Of a DNA stretch of 64,000 nucleotides, positions 1 through 11,973 are shown piece after piece. Within the stretch, counting starts at the first letter, position 1, and each line of letters opens with the position of its first letter. A model generated the notes under the pieces. It ran no database searches, had not been told where the DNA came from, and saw nothing but the letters and a program-made list of their open reading frames with translations. The stretch lies in assembly GCA_010093685.1 (NCBI GenBank), contig MU006217.1, positions 1,342,569-1,406,568 of the forward strand, read 5' to 3'. The stretch is from Ophiobolus disseminans (Eukaryota > Ascomycota > Dothideomycetes > Pleosporales > Phaeosphaeriaceae). The position numbers were made by a program, and so were the translations under genes.

Positions 1-379
1 TTGTGAGGCGGTGGTGGAGTGCTGGTGGATGAGGAATGGAAGTACGTGGGATGAAAGTATGAGTTTGGGGCGAGATGAGCGTTGGAGTTTGCCACAAACG
101 CGCGAAAAAGAATTACATGTAGCATCACAGCATACACTTGCAATTTTGTCATAGCAGCGTACAAACTCGTCAATGTTGAATAATGCATCATCTAATCTCT
201 ACGTCGTTAACATTCAATACACCCCTAGAAACGCTATGCACCAAATTCCCGTGTTGAATGAACCCGATAGCCTATCCCAAGACGCCATGCATGCGCCGAT
301 CGTTGAAGAATACATGTTTGCTGTTGAATGCAACATAAGTACCGCCCTTTTTCTCTACTCCCCATCTCCAAGCTGAAAT
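1..379. other. Intergenic, downstream of C1-THF synthase
   Basis: No supported gene. This lies 3' of the minus-strand C1-tetrahydrofolate synthase and probably carries its 3' UTR. The short open frame at 173-376 has no family-like composition and no intron or start context in its favour. Confidence 0.5.
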
Positions 380-3300
380 CTAAAACATGCCGTCAATCTC
401 TGCAGTTTCAACGTCGACGTCGATGTTGAGGTATCCGGGAGCAGTGGGCAGACCGGGAATTGTCTGGATATCTGCAGCAAGGGCGTATAGATATCCGGCG
501 CCGGCCGCCATGCGTACGTCCCTGATGGGGACTGTGAAGCCTGTTGGTGCGCCCTTGAGTGCGGGGTCGTGCGAGAGGGAGTATTGCGTCTTTGCGACGC
601 AGATGGGTAGGTTTCCGAGGCCTTGCTTGACGTAGGTGTCGACCTTTTTCTGTGCGAGCTCTGAGAACTCGACTTTGTCGGCGCCGTACATCTGCTTGGC
701 GATGATCTCCATGCGCTCTTGGACGGATCCGGTGTTGACGTCGTAGAGAAGCTTGAAATCAGGCTTGGGTTTGGCAGAGGCCGAGATGATGCCCTTTGCG
801 AGGTCGATGGCGCCCTTGCCACCTTCAGCGAAATGGTTCGCTGGGATGGCGTCTTCGGCACCGGCGGCGATGGCCTCTTCGCGGATGACGTCAATCTCGG
901 CTTGTGTGTCTGTTGCAAACTTGTTGATAGCGACGACGACGGGAACTCCGTACTGCTTGGCATTCTCGATGTGCTTCTTGAGGTTGACACAGCCCTTGCG
1001 GAGGAGCTCGACGTTCTCTGTGCGGTAGACTTCCTGGAGCTGCGCGCCGGGGCTGATGTCTGGGCCGCCGCCGTGGACCTTGAGTGCGCGGACGGTGGCC
1101 ACAATTACGACAGTGTCGGGGACGAGGCCGGAGGAACGGCACTTGATGTTGAAGAAGCGCTCGCCGCCCATGGTGAAGTCGAAACCAGATTCGGTCACAA
1201 CGTAGCCGGTCTGCTCATCGTGGTTCTCATCTGGCTCGGTTCCAGCCAGCTTGAGGGCAAGCTTATCTGCCAGTACCGACGAAGCACCGATACTGATGTT
1301 CGCAAAGGGACCGGCGTGTACGAAGACGGGTGTGCCTTCGAGTGTCTGCATCATGTTGGGCTTGATGGCGTCGACAAGCAGAGCGGTTAGTGCGCCACCT
1401 GCACCAATATCGTCGCAAGTCACGGGGTCACCGGCGCGAGAGCTGGCAACGACCATGCGGCCGAGACGCTCCCTCATGTCACCGAGATCGTTGCTGAGGG
1501 CTAGGATAGCCATGCATTCACTGGCAACGGAGATGTCGAAGCCGGTCTCGCGAGTGTGGCCTTTCTCAGTCGGCGCTTGGCCAATGGTAATCTGTCGTAG
1601 ATGCCGGTCGTTGACATCGAGCACTCGCCGCCACGTGATTGTCTCAGGATCAATATCAAGTCTGGCAAACCTCCTGATCTCATCCTCAGTAAGGTCATTC
1701 GGGTCGGTCTTGTCGATGCCGAGCTTCTTCAGGCGGCGGAACATGACAGGCACGAACTCGCGCTTGCCCTTCTTTGTTGGTACCAGGCGCTTGTAGAGTG
1801 GGCCGTCCTTCTGTGTGCTCTCGTGGAACATACGAGTGTCAATGGCGGCGGCGAGGAGGTTGTTTGCTGCAGTGATTGCGTGGATGTCGCCCGTCAGATG
1901 GAGGTTGAACTGGTCCATGGGAATGACCTGACTATAGCCTCCGCCAGCAGCACCGCCCTTGATGCCAAAGGTCGGCCCCATGCTGGGTTGCCGCACGTTG
2001 GCAAAGCATATCTTGCCGAGCTGTGCACCGAGAGCTTGTGCAACACCGATGGTGGTGGTTGACTTGCCCTCGCCCAGTGGTGTGGGCGTGATACCGGCAA
2101 CCAGGATGTAGCGTCCGTTGCGGCGGTGCTCAAGGCGCTTGAGCAGGGAGAGGTCGACCTTTGCCTTGGTGGCGCCATAAGGCTCCAGCTCGTGGGGCAG
2201 GATGCCCACCTCTTTCGCGACCGTGGTGATCTGCTTGGGGTGCTGCTTCCGCGAGATGACGTGGTCGGAGGGGATGGGGTCCTCGATCTTGAGAGGCAGG
2301 GGCGTGATCTTGCGCTTCTTCTCGCGGTCGAAGGTGGCGTCGGCGGAGTCGACGAGGTTCTGCAGGAGCATGGCAATGGTCATGGGCCCGACACCGCCGG
2401 GGACGGGCGTGATCTGCGAGGCGACCTCGGCGGCTGAGCTGTAGTCGACGTCTCCCACCAGCCGCTGCCCGCTTTTCTTGGTGTCGTCGGGGACGAAGTT
2501 GGTGCCGACATCGATGACGACGGCGCCGGGCTTGAGCCAGTCTCCCTGGACGAACTGCGCCTTGCCAATGGCGGCGACGACGATGTCTGCGCGCCTGACA
2601 ATGTTGGGGAGGTCGGCGGTCCGCGAGTGGCAGACGGTGACAGTCGCGTCGGCGTTCTTCAGCAGGTGGCTGACGGGGCTGCCCACGATGTCGCTTCGGC
2701 CCAGCACGACGGCGTTCTTCCCGCTGATGTCGACACCCGCCTCCTGCAGCAGCACCATGACGCCCTTGGGCGTGCAGGGCACGAACAGCGGCTTCCCGCC
2801 CCGCTTGGCCAGCTCGCCGATGCTCTGCACGCCGAAGCCATCGACATCCTTCTCGTCGGCGACGGCCGAGGTGATGGTGTGCTCGGAGATGTGCTTGGGC
2901 AGGGGCAGCTGGACGAGGATGCCGTGGACCGAGGGGTTGTTGTTGTACTCGTAGACAAGGTGCAGCAGGTCGGCCTCGCTGGTGTCGTCGGGCAGCTGGA
3001 CGAGCTCGCAGTCGATGTTGGCCTCCTCGGCGGCTTTGAGCTTCATGCGCACATACGTGCTAGAGTCGGACCGGTCGCCGACTGCGTGTGTTAGTATAAT
3101 ATCTCATATATATCATGCGGTGCACCCACCCTGTACAATCTTCAGACTCGGCTTGTACCGCGGGTTCGCGCTCTGGCGCTCCTTGATCTTCGCGCCCAGC
3201 CGCTCGCGGATGCTTTTCGCAATGGCAGTGCCATCGATCTTGGTAGCCGTCATGCTGGATGCTGTGCCCGAGAAGTGCCTGGTCGCGTTCACCGTTGCAG

Positions 3301-3418
3301 GCGCTCTATATAGCAGTTGGCGGGGCGCGCGCAGTCGATAATATTTTGTCGGCGGGGTAGCTCCAGCTTGCGGAAAGCAACGGGCGGGAAGCAGAGCGCG
3401 TCCGCACATCGGATGCAT
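380..3418 (-). CDS. MIS1: C1-tetrahydrofolate synthase (trifunctional), mitochondrial form
   Basis: Trifunctional one-carbon enzyme: methylene-THF dehydrogenase and methenyl-THF cyclohydrolase in the N-terminal third, formate-THF ligase in the rest. Two exons, 3130-3418 and 380-3081, with a 48 bp intron (3082-3129) containing a perfect TACTAAC branch site; the product is 996 aa, the usual length. The catalytic Tyr-x3-Lys is at about 106/110, right after the splice junction. The dehydrogenase signatures GRSDIVGSP (about 224) and PGGVGPMT (about 323) and the ligase ATP loop TPLGEGKST (about 430) are all present. The first 50 or so residues are rich in Arg, Ala and Thr with no acidic residues, like a mitochondrial presequence. 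A second in-frame Met at residue 56 begins where cytosolic homologues begin, so one gene could supply both compartments. The enzyme identity is certain; dual targeting is inference. Confidence 0.97.
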
Positions 3419-3891
3419 TTTCGTGCTGCTCCAGGCCAGTTCGGCGATTTCTTTCCAAGTCTAGCGGTGCAATTCACTCATCGCAACTTCTTATCGTGAG
3501 TCAATGGCGTGCCAATTCTCTTTCAGCCCGGAAAACTATCCTCACCCCCGACGCCAAATTGCCGGCCCGCACTGCTCATTACGTACATCCAGGGATGCAT
3601 TTGCCAGATACAACCACGGAACAGTCTGCTCTGCCCAAGCTTATCGTGTAGCCTGGAATATGTCAATTCTCTGTCTGTGTATTGCAGTTCTCGACTTCAT
3701 CAGCTAGCCTAATACGTTTCAATATATTGTCATGACACCACACTCCTCTTCCCCAAGTGCTAGGCTGGAGATTCTTGAGCCACATATCATAAATGACAAC
3801 TGTCGCTATCATGAGTCGTCCAAGAGGCTTTCAATTCACTATCAAAACACAAAAGTTTTGCCCAGATCCACCAAGTGCCTCCCGCTCCCCT
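3419..3891. promoter_or_regulatory. Upstream region of C1-THF synthase
   Basis: This 473 bp gap separates the start of the minus-strand C1-THF synthase from the stop of the next minus-strand gene. It must hold the former's promoter and the latter's 3' UTR. I see no gene and no clear TATA box. Confidence 0.4.
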
Positions 3892-5719
3892 CTACGAGGC
3901 CTCCTCCAGGTCTAGCAGGACCCCATACAGCACAAAGAGCTGCTGGGCCCTGAGCTTCAGCTGCTCAGCAAGCTCTGGCGCGCAGAAGCGGCCGAACTTG
4001 TCTGGATGCCAGATGGTCCGCTCCTTCTTGAGCCACTCCACCGAGTAGCAGCCAGAACCCCGCAGCAGAGCCTGCAAGTCGTGGGCGCATATGCCCAGCG
4101 ACGAGCCGTCACCCTTGACAGGCATGCACCCGGCCCTGGTGCACACGTCGACGTAGTCGGCCATGGCTGGGAACTTCTTGATCGGCGCAGACTTCATCAT
4201 CTCGATGTTGTCCGCTAAGAAGCGGTACCACGCAGCCTTGGGGGGCTCGTGGGAGCGGCCGTCGCTGAAGTCTAGCCATGAACCGTGCACCCAGCCCTTG
4301 ACGCTCTTCTTGCCAACAACCACAAACCAGTTGTTTCCCATCTCCTGCACGACTCGGACGCGCTGTCCCTTCTTAAGTTCCAGTTCCCACCCCTCCTCGC
4401 GAGCATGGGGACGACCTGATTTGATACTGGCTGCCCACGCAAAGGGCACCTCCGGCTTCGGGACCACGGCCTGGAGACGTTGGTCGGTTGGTGATAGTCT
4501 AGCATGTACGGGCTCGGCGCCGAAGTGCAAGACGAATGGGGCCTCGGCACCTGCACCCTGCTTCTTGATGAAGGCGAAGGTGTCGCTCTGCTCCGAGTGT
4601 GGGTTGATGGCAACGTGAGCCAGACCTGCCACTTCTGCGACTCCAGGTCCCGTCAAGCCGACTTCGGTCCAAAGCTTGGTCCAGGCAGCATGCGTGACGT
4701 CAAGGCGGAACTTCCAGCTAACATGGTTGTTCTGGGTACGGACAAAGTACGAACCATCCTCGTGCCTGAAGTTGATATATGAAGTCAGTGTTTGTCTCAT
4801 ATTTATCTCGTGCGTTGACATTACATACCACGCTACGTCGGTAAGCGCGCCCTCGCTGAGCTGGCCCATCGTCATGCCGTGTTGCGTCCTGGTGCCTGAG
4901 CTCCACTTGCAGAGGCGAGCGCGAAGCATCTCGGGGACGTTGTGGCAAGCCCATGATGTCTTGCTCCACGCCACGAAGGAGCCCTTCTTGCCGAGCTGGA
5001 CGCGGAGAAGACCTAGCAGTTCCTTGGAGCTGCCGCTGATCTGCTCAATGTACTCAAACAAGGTGCGGGGGGCCTGGGGGCCGAGGCGGATAGCAACATG
5101 ATCACTCTTGAACTGGTACGAAAAAAACCATGACTCTGGATAATCGCCGAATGAGGCCCATAGAACGCGCTTAATATCGCAGCCGGCAAGCTCAGCGAGA
5201 GTCTTGGAGGGAAGGTAGTTGCTTCGACAGGGTTAGCGCCTCGTCACATCAGCATAGCAATGAGCAACTTACGCGGCGTATCCGTTGGGAGTAGCAAAGA
5301 AGTGCTTGCCTTCGGGACCAAACGCGACGAAATAGCAGTCGGACTTGAAGGGTTCGAGGCGGTTAAGCACGGTCGAGATGATGTCGGCATTTGTATTGAC
5401 GGACGCCATGCTAACGGCAGTGGTCGCTGGTGCTGCGGAAACGCGAGAAACCTTGTACTACGCGCGGGTATTAGTCTTTGATGCTCCAGATGTTCAAAAC
5501 GAATTTTATGCTGAAGGCTGTGGCTGCGGTGTTGTAGTGGGGGACGGGCAAGTCGAAGTTAAAGAGGCAGGAGCGTTTGCGCCAAGACTGCAATTTTCAG
5601 AAGCGGCGTCGGCACGCACAGCACCAAAGACGTATCGTAGGTGAAGAAGACTTACCGCCATGCGTTCCAAGGGATTTGAGAACGTCGGATTGCTCAACGC
5701 GGCGGTTCGAATCGGCCAT
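3892..5719 (-). CDS. SH3-domain protein with C-terminal J-like (HPD) domain
   Basis: Unknown function. Four exons are read: 5656-5719, 5273-5432, 4829-5221 and 3892-4765. The introns at 5433-5655, 5222-5272 and 4766-4828 all have GTAAGT or GTATGT donors and keep frame, giving 496 aa. A further intron with a GTAAGC donor (5722-5833) lies just upstream, and an in-frame ATG at 5861 could extend the protein by about ten residues; an internal ATG at 5409 is the alternative start. From the N-terminus there is a conserved-looking globular segment (about 55-105, rich in Trp/Phe/Tyr), an SH3-like domain (about 329-372: basic KKGQRVRVV, Trp, then KGWVHGSWL), and a C-terminal helix-HPD-helix segment (HPD at about 459-461) like J domains or the J-like end of NFKBIL1-type proteins. 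A scaffold or co-chaperone role is only a guess. The exact start is uncertain. Confidence 0.75.
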
Positions 5720-5861
5720 CGCTACAAGCCTGAGCATCTTCAATTTGTTATCAGTGACAGTACAAGACGGAGTGCAGTAGTATGTTGATTTATCCGGTAT
5801 TGTATCTTGACACAACATTAGATGTGTGCTTACCTGAGAAACTCCTAAGTGTTACTTTCAT

Positions 5862-6700
5862 CGATCATCATTGCCGACTAGAGTGGAGTGGCCCTAGCGC
5901 AGGCGAGGAGAGAGGACCATTTCCTGGACCAGGGAGGGCGTCTTCTTGTTTCGATCCACGATAGACGACTTGTGCAGTATGCGACTGCCAGATGAAAACA
6001 TCACGGAGAGGAGCTCACTGGTAGGACGCTGCGGTTCGTTCATTATCAGAGCGGAATTGCAAGACGACTTTGTAAGACTTCGGACATAAAAATAGAAGCT
6101 TGATACGCATGGCGACAGGATGAAGTTCACAAAAAGAAATTGGAAATTGATGTATAACGAATAGCAGAGCAATAGAAGTAATGGCAGATGTAGAGGTAGA
6201 ACAAAAGAGAGTGACTGCGAGAGATGTGTACCCTTTGGAACTTCGCTCATGGAGGCCAGAGTAGGACGCAAGTCGCATATCAACGCGGAAAGCTTGGAGC
6301 GCTGCTCGTGTAGTTTATCACTCCGGTGTGCGTCGAAGAGCGAGAACAGTTAATTCTTCCTTCAAGCGATCACGGTTTGACCTGGCATAGTGCATCGTGA
6401 GTCATCGCTCAAGGCCATCTCAAAGCTTGTTGTACGGTCGCCATGATGCCCGACGCGATGGATGGAGTGTCTGCATCTCAGTGTGTGAGTCAAGAGTCAA
6501 GAGTCATGTCGGTGGGAGATGTGATGTTGTCTGGTACGGTTGGCCATTCGTGTGGTTCGCCCCGCTTTGGCGCTAGCGCGAATTTCGACAGCCCACTTCC
6601 ACCACGCAAACTATCGATATCAAGACTCACCAAATTTACCACCGCCGCCGCCCCGCCTACATAAACCCCGCCTCCCACCCATCTCACATCGACCGCAAGC
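5862..6700. promoter_or_regulatory. Divergent promoter region, SH3/J-like gene and eIF3i
   Basis: This is the shared upstream region of the minus-strand SH3/J-like gene and plus-strand eIF3i. It probably includes the 5' UTR of the former, with its intron at 5722-5833. Open frames in 5894-6283 lack coding-like composition and are not called. Confidence 0.4.
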
Positions 6701-7873
6701 ATGAGGCCGATTCTACTTTCCGGACACGAGCGTGCGCTCACGCAGGTCAAATACAACGCCGATGGCGACATCATCTTCTCGGTTTCCAAGGATCACGTTG
6801 TGTGCGCATGGTGTTAGTGCCCGATTTTGGCGACGAGGATAAGAGGAGAGGCTGACGCGATGCAGACTCACATAACGGCGAGCGGATAGGAACATACCAC
6901 GGCCACCAGGGCGCGCTCTGGACCGTCGACGTCAACCCCGATTCCACACTCCTTGCGACGGGTGGCGCAGACAACACGCTGCGGTTATGGGAGGTCCAAA
7001 CCGGCAAGCTGCTGCACACATGGGAGTTCAACACATCGATCAAGCGCTGCGAGTTCTCGCCAGACGGCAGGCAACTGCTTGGTGTTACGGAGAAGCGCCA
7101 AGGCCATCTCTCCACCATCGTCGTATACGAGATCAACCCCGACCCAGAGGCACAGCAGTCAGACGAGCAGGTGCTGAGGATAGTTTGCGACGAGAGCAAG
7201 GCTACCGTTGCCGGCTTCAGCTACCTCGCCAAGTACATCATCTCGGGCCACGAGGACGGCTCGATCACACAGTGGGATGGCAAGACCGGAGAGCTGCTCA
7301 GCAGCAACTACGATGTGCATGAGCCGGATATGCAGGGTATGCACGAAATCCACAGTAGGGCGGAGCAAGACTAACGGCGCGCAGTCACCGATCTCCAGTG
7401 GGCTCCCGACCGGTCATACTTCATCACCGCCTCCAAGGACAAGACCGCAAAGGTACGTCAAGAACGGCGGTCCTCCACCATTTGATGCTAACAATGTTTA
7501 GCTCGTCGATGTCGAAGAGCTTAACGTCCTGAAATCCTACGTCGCCGACACACCGCTCAACAGCGCCGCCATCACACCCGTCAAGGACTACGTTATTCTC
7601 GGTGGTGGACAAGCTGCCATGGATGTCACCACCACTTCTGCTCGCCAAGGAAAATTCGAAGCGCGCTTTTACCACAAGATCTTCGCAGAGGAAATCGGCC
7701 GTGTGCGAGGTCACTTCGGACCGCTCAACTACGTTGCTGTACACCCCCAAGGCACCGGATACTGCAGTGGAGGAGAGGACGGTTACGTGCGCGTACACCA
7801 CTTCGACAAGCCATACTTTGACTTCATGTACGAGGTTGAGCGGGAACAGGCGAGGGAGCAGGCGAACTTGTAA
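6701..7873 (+). CDS. TIF34: Eukaryotic translation initiation factor 3 subunit I (eIF3i)
   Basis: WD40 beta-propeller subunit of eIF3, which supports 43S pre-initiation complex assembly on the ribosome. Exons are 6701-6812, 6866-7336, 7385-7452 and 7502-7873; the introns are 53, 48 and 49 bp. The predicted product is 340 aa, the family's usual length. The start MRPILLSGHERALT and the closing FDKPYFDFMYEVE segment before an acidic/Gln-rich tail are hallmarks of eIF3i. Repeated WD-type blades are visible, for example LATGGADNTLRLWEV and ISGHEDGSITQWD. The first donor (GTTAGT) is weaker than the others but is the only one that keeps the conserved CAWYSHNGERIG junction. Confidence 0.97.
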
Positions 7874-8473
7874 TCTACTGGTACGGGTCATGAGGAATGT
7901 CTGGGGTGATGCATGCATGCAATGGCGTTCCGGTGGTGGTTTGGCTCAAAAGCTTTGAGAGCACATCTCGCATAGAGAATTTGGAAGCAGTGTACTTCGA
8001 TACTAGCCTCCTGGTAGAATAATTCATGTTCTACTGTCTGTTCAGTCCGCTTACGGTATCACCCTTGATGGGGTTGTGAGATGTGACAAGTAGGCATGCA
8101 GTAAGGAACTAGATTTGTTCGCAGTGACACAAAACCACGCAATATTGCATTCAACTTATGCAAACTCGGAGAGCTCCACTCTCAGCAAGTCGTGAAAGCC
8201 GGGAAAAAGCATAGCTTGACGACTACATCTACTTTGTAAAAGTAAGTTTGAATTCTATTTTCTTTTTTTTTGGTATAGATACAGGATAGTGTATCTTTGT
8301 TTCCAGCTTTCGCGACATACTGAGAGCTCCATTCAAGTCGTGATAGACACTAGAGTTTTGATTGGCTGTAACCGAGAGCTCTTAGCGATCTCGATTCCAC
8401 CTCTCAAACACCACCCATCGCTCCTTCTACATCAACCACCGCAATCATGATTATCTAAGCCCTTGTACGCGTA
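7874..8473. other. Intergenic, eIF3i to phosphatase
   Basis: Holds the 3' UTR of eIF3i and the promoter of the next plus-strand gene. An oligo-T tract at about 8262-8270 is the only obvious feature. No gene is seen. Confidence 0.4.
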
Positions 8474-9713
8474 ATGCACCTTCCTTCTCGAACTCAAAGA
8501 TCACGAGTTTGCGGTATCGGAATTGGACCCACGTACGCACTCCAAACACCGTGCCTTGATCTGAGCTAACGATATGATAGACCCATCTTCTTCCTGTCTG
8601 TAGTCTTGATTCTAATTTTCTACTTCACCATGAGCGACCGCGACCAGATTCCTGTACCAGCAGAGCCGCCGCAAGATTTCCACTTTAATTACACGGTGCT
8701 GAAGGGGTATTTCATGCAATCTGAAGAAGATACAGACGATACGAAGTTTGACTTTGTATGTACCTATTCATGTTTACCTCACGAAATATCTAACATCATG
8801 TAGAAAAAGAGTAATTTCGGCTTGATCCCGAGAGAGTATAAGACAGATGGACACGTGAAAGAGCAGTGGAAGCGCTTCGAAGCCCACGTGAAGAACCTGA
8901 ATGAGAAGAGCAAAGAAGGCGAGAGCGTGAAGGTGCTATGGCTAGGTCGCCACGGACAAGGCTGGCATAACGTCGCAGAAGCGAAATACGGGACGAAAGC
9001 CTGGGATGTGCGTGTCCTTTTTATATCCGTTCCTTCCCCAGCAAGCACCCATCTAACCCCACCCACAGTGCTATTACTCTGCCCTCGACGGCGCAGACGG
9101 CATAACCTGGGCCGACGCAAACCTCACCCCAACCGGTCACGACCAAGCCCTCGCCGTCCACGCCCTCTGGGAACAGCAACTTCCCCACGGCATCCCGCCC
9201 CCAGAGTCGTACTACGTCTCCCCACTAACCCGCACAGTCGAAACCGCAGATCTATCTTTCTCAGCCCTGGATTTACCGGCAGATAAACCCTACAAGCCAT
9301 TTGTCAAAGAACTCCTGCGTGAAGCTCTGGGTGTACATACATGCGACCGCCGCAGCACCAAATCTCACATCGAATCTACATTTCCGCATCTGACTTTCGA
9401 GCCCGGATTTTCCGAGCAAGATCGCCTCTGGGAAGCAGACTACCGCGAGCCCGCGTCCGCGCGGCACTACAGATTAGCGCAGCTACTCGACGACGTGTTT
9501 AGTTCGGATGGGAACGTGTTTCTCTCGTTTACGAGTCACTCGGGAGCAATTGCGAGTGTGTTGGAGGTCGTTGGGCATCGCAGGTTTGCGCTTGAGACGG
9601 GCGGTGTGATTCCCGTTGTAGTCAAGGCGGTCAAGGTACATGGCGAGAGGGTGAAGCCGCCGAGGGAGCCGAGTGAGGGGCCGCCGGTGTGTGATGAGCC
9701 GCCGGAGGTGTGA
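8474..9713 (+). CDS. Membrane-anchored histidine phosphatase (phosphoglycerate mutase-like)
   Basis: Branch of the histidine phosphatase superfamily close to fungal Pmu1-type proteins; the substrate is unknown. Exons are 8474-8532, 8581-8755, 8804-9007 and 9069-9713, joined in frame by introns of 48, 48 and 61 bp, for 360 aa. The catalytic RH is at residues 127-128 (motif LGRHGQGWHN), with a supporting Arg at 201 (SPLTRT), a Glu at 231 and the second catalytic His at 303 (TSHSGA). The small first exon matters: joined to exon 2 it creates a basic N-terminus followed by a hydrophobic stretch at about 20-36, a probable signal anchor. Starting instead at the ATG at 8630 would give a soluble enzyme. 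The upstream donor GTACGC, branch GCTAAC and acceptor GATAG support the longer form. Confidence 0.88.
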
Positions 9714-10345
9714 AGTTGGGAATGGTTGTGTATGTTGGGAGGGGATTGGGTGGGGTAAAGTTAGGGATGCGGAACAGTTGTTTACATGACCATCACTTCG
9801 ATCTCACTGGAGTTGTGACAATGCTTTCGAGATGGATGAATACGATGAAGCTCGTGTTTGGCGATGCAGTGATTATTCAGTCAACGTGCATTTATACAAC
9901 AGACAGTATAATGTTTCCTATCCTAGTATATAACGGCTTGTATACCTTTATATGCTTATTACAAGAAGAAAAATTCCTTTATAGCACTGCGAGGATATAC
10001 AGGCTAGCTGTTGAAATGTTAGGGAAGGTCTAAGCAGCTGTACCTGCTGGTGCATCACCAGATACGAGCTCCTTAGGTACAGTTCATGAAATCACGTCGT
10101 TGAAGCAGTATCAAAATACAGTCGTGAATCATGCATTTTTCTAGCCATGCGGGAGCTTCAACCAAGTCGAAGCGATACCCCGAGTCCTCCACGATCTGTC
10201 GTTCTATCATGACTATCCATCAATAACGCCGTGAAAACCACGCCCGCTAATCATCCAGGAAATAATATCCCGTCTGAGCCCAAGTCCGAGTATCGACCAT
10301 GCTGTCATGCATTTCCAGCACCACAGCCTGACTCCAGACACCCGC
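9714..10345. other. Convergent intergenic region
   Basis: Lies between the stop codons of the plus-strand phosphatase and minus-strand MBF1, so it holds two 3' UTRs. TA-rich around 9885-10000. No gene is supported. Confidence 0.4.
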
Positions 10346-10893
10346 TCACTTCTTATTGGGGAACTTCGGCTGTCCAAGCTTGTCACCGCGCAGGATCACA
10401 TTTAGCGTACGCTCCATCTTGCCCAGCAGACCCTGATCCGGCGTCGCAGTCCCGCGCTCAAAGTCGGCCACGATAGTCGGTGTAGTGTTGCACTTCTGCG
10501 CGAGGTCCTTCTGCGTCATGGTTGTGCCCTTGTCGTTCTTGGCTTCACTCCGCGCCTTTGCAATCGCCTGGCCCACAGTGGCGCCCACCGTCTTCGGCTT
10601 CACGATGTCGTCGGAGCGGTCGACCTTGGTGAGGCGCTGGCCCTCGGAGGAGGCGCTGCCGACTTGGGACTAGATGAGTAGACAGGTAAGCGGGTGTGTC
10701 TTCGTGGGATACGCTGGAGAGGTGTACTTACGGCGTTTGCCGAGGCGTACTTTTTCTCCGTGGCGACGATGCCGCCGCTGCGTTGGGCAGCGTTGAGCGC
10801 GGACTTGCCCTTCACGACGGCCGCGCGGGGTCCGGCCGGGCCGCCTCGAGTGCGGCTGCCGATCTTGGTAACGGAGTCCCACTCTTCAGTCAT
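10346..10893 (-). CDS. MBF1: Multiprotein-bridging factor 1
   Basis: Transcriptional coactivator that bridges bZIP activators and TBP; in yeast it also acts at collided ribosomes. Two exons, 10732-10893 and 10346-10669, with a 62 bp intron (GTAAGT donor, CTAG acceptor); 161 aa, slightly above the family's usual 150. The N-terminal MBF1 domain starts with EEWDSVTKIGSRTRG and includes KSALNAAQRSGG. The Cro/C1-type helix-turn-helix follows at about 100-150 (TMTQKDLAQKC, VADFERGTATP). The basic C-terminus ends KFPNKK. Splicing joins ASANA to SQVGS with no loss of frame. Confidence 0.96.
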
Positions 10894-11973
10894 GTTGAGG
10901 TTGTGTTTGGTGTAGAGGGGTGTTGCGGGAGGCTGAGTGGTGTGCTGTCGAGTGCGGGTGACGGGGCGGGCGCTTCTTATGTATACGGGAAGCGTTTGCT
11001 GGTTGATTAGTCAGGCAGACAGTGATGTGGAAGGTGATGGTTGAATGTGAAGAACAGAAGTTGTATTGATGCGCGCTCTGGAATTTATCGGAGGCTTTGC
11101 TTCAGGTCCACGACGCAAGGCGGCGATGAGTCGGAGCGATTGATAGGTGAGGTCACCGCCACGCGCTAGCCTCGCTTAGGCCAGGGTCTCGAGAACATTC
11201 CACCATCTTTGCAGCCCTTCCGCCCTTCTCTCACCAACATCTCGCAGCTCCTGTGGCTGACACGACCTATGCTACGTATTGGAGTTGAGGTTGGAGATTA
11301 CCTGATGGCAATGGCAGTGTGTCGCAAGTGCATTGCATCGACAGGACACTCAACATTTTCAGCTTTTCAGCCTCTCTTATGCATCAAGCTGAAGCTTTTC
11401 ATTTCGTCAGGCATCCAATGACCTTCAGCTTGAGTTCGTTTAGCTACCGCTGTCTGACTATTTTTGCCCGGAATTTGGGACGCTAGGCTGTCTTACGATT
11501 TCCATCATTCTTCGCATCATCCTCTTCAGTATACGTCGTCTCTCCTTCCCAATGAGCGTTTGTCAAAAGAGGTACATCAAACCCGACCTGCTCCAAGCCC
11601 GTACTTGTACTATTAACCTCCTGCTTGGGTGTCTGATCCCTCTGCTATGGACAGGCGCTGGTGCTTGGAGCTAGACACGTTTCGAACAAGTCATCGGATT
11701 GGCCTATGGCTTTTGGCAGTATTTTTTATTGGGTTCCTAGCTATACGTGTAGGGCCGCTTGAGTGCTTTTTCCAAAGTCCTATTGCGAACACGTCAAGAA
11801 TAACAAAAGAGCGTGACGGATACAAGGAATCGATCGTCCGTTAACACGTTTCCAATAATCTGCCGTGAAGGTGTACAGTGCACTTTGATAACGCAACGTG
11901 GCTTCCCTGAGGCAGGTGGTGCACAATTCTTTTAGATGTTGCGAATGGCGCTGCACAGGCAAGACACTTCAAA
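10894..11973. promoter_or_regulatory. MBF1 upstream region
   Basis: 1.1 kb between the MBF1 start and the stop of the next minus-strand gene. Short open frames (11209-11421, 11629-11844) have no support. Expected to hold the MBF1 promoter and the 3' UTR of the rhodopsin-like gene. Confidence 0.4.

Noticed and set aside
2659..2958. Ser/Pro/Arg-rich open frames overlapping C1-THF synthase
   Set aside because: Out-of-frame shadows of a gene with all catalytic motifs.
5894..6283. Minus-strand frame of 129 codons with a hydrophobic stretch
   Set aside because: Lies in a divergent promoter; the hydrophobic run comes from a pyrimidine-rich leader and there is no family-like sequence.
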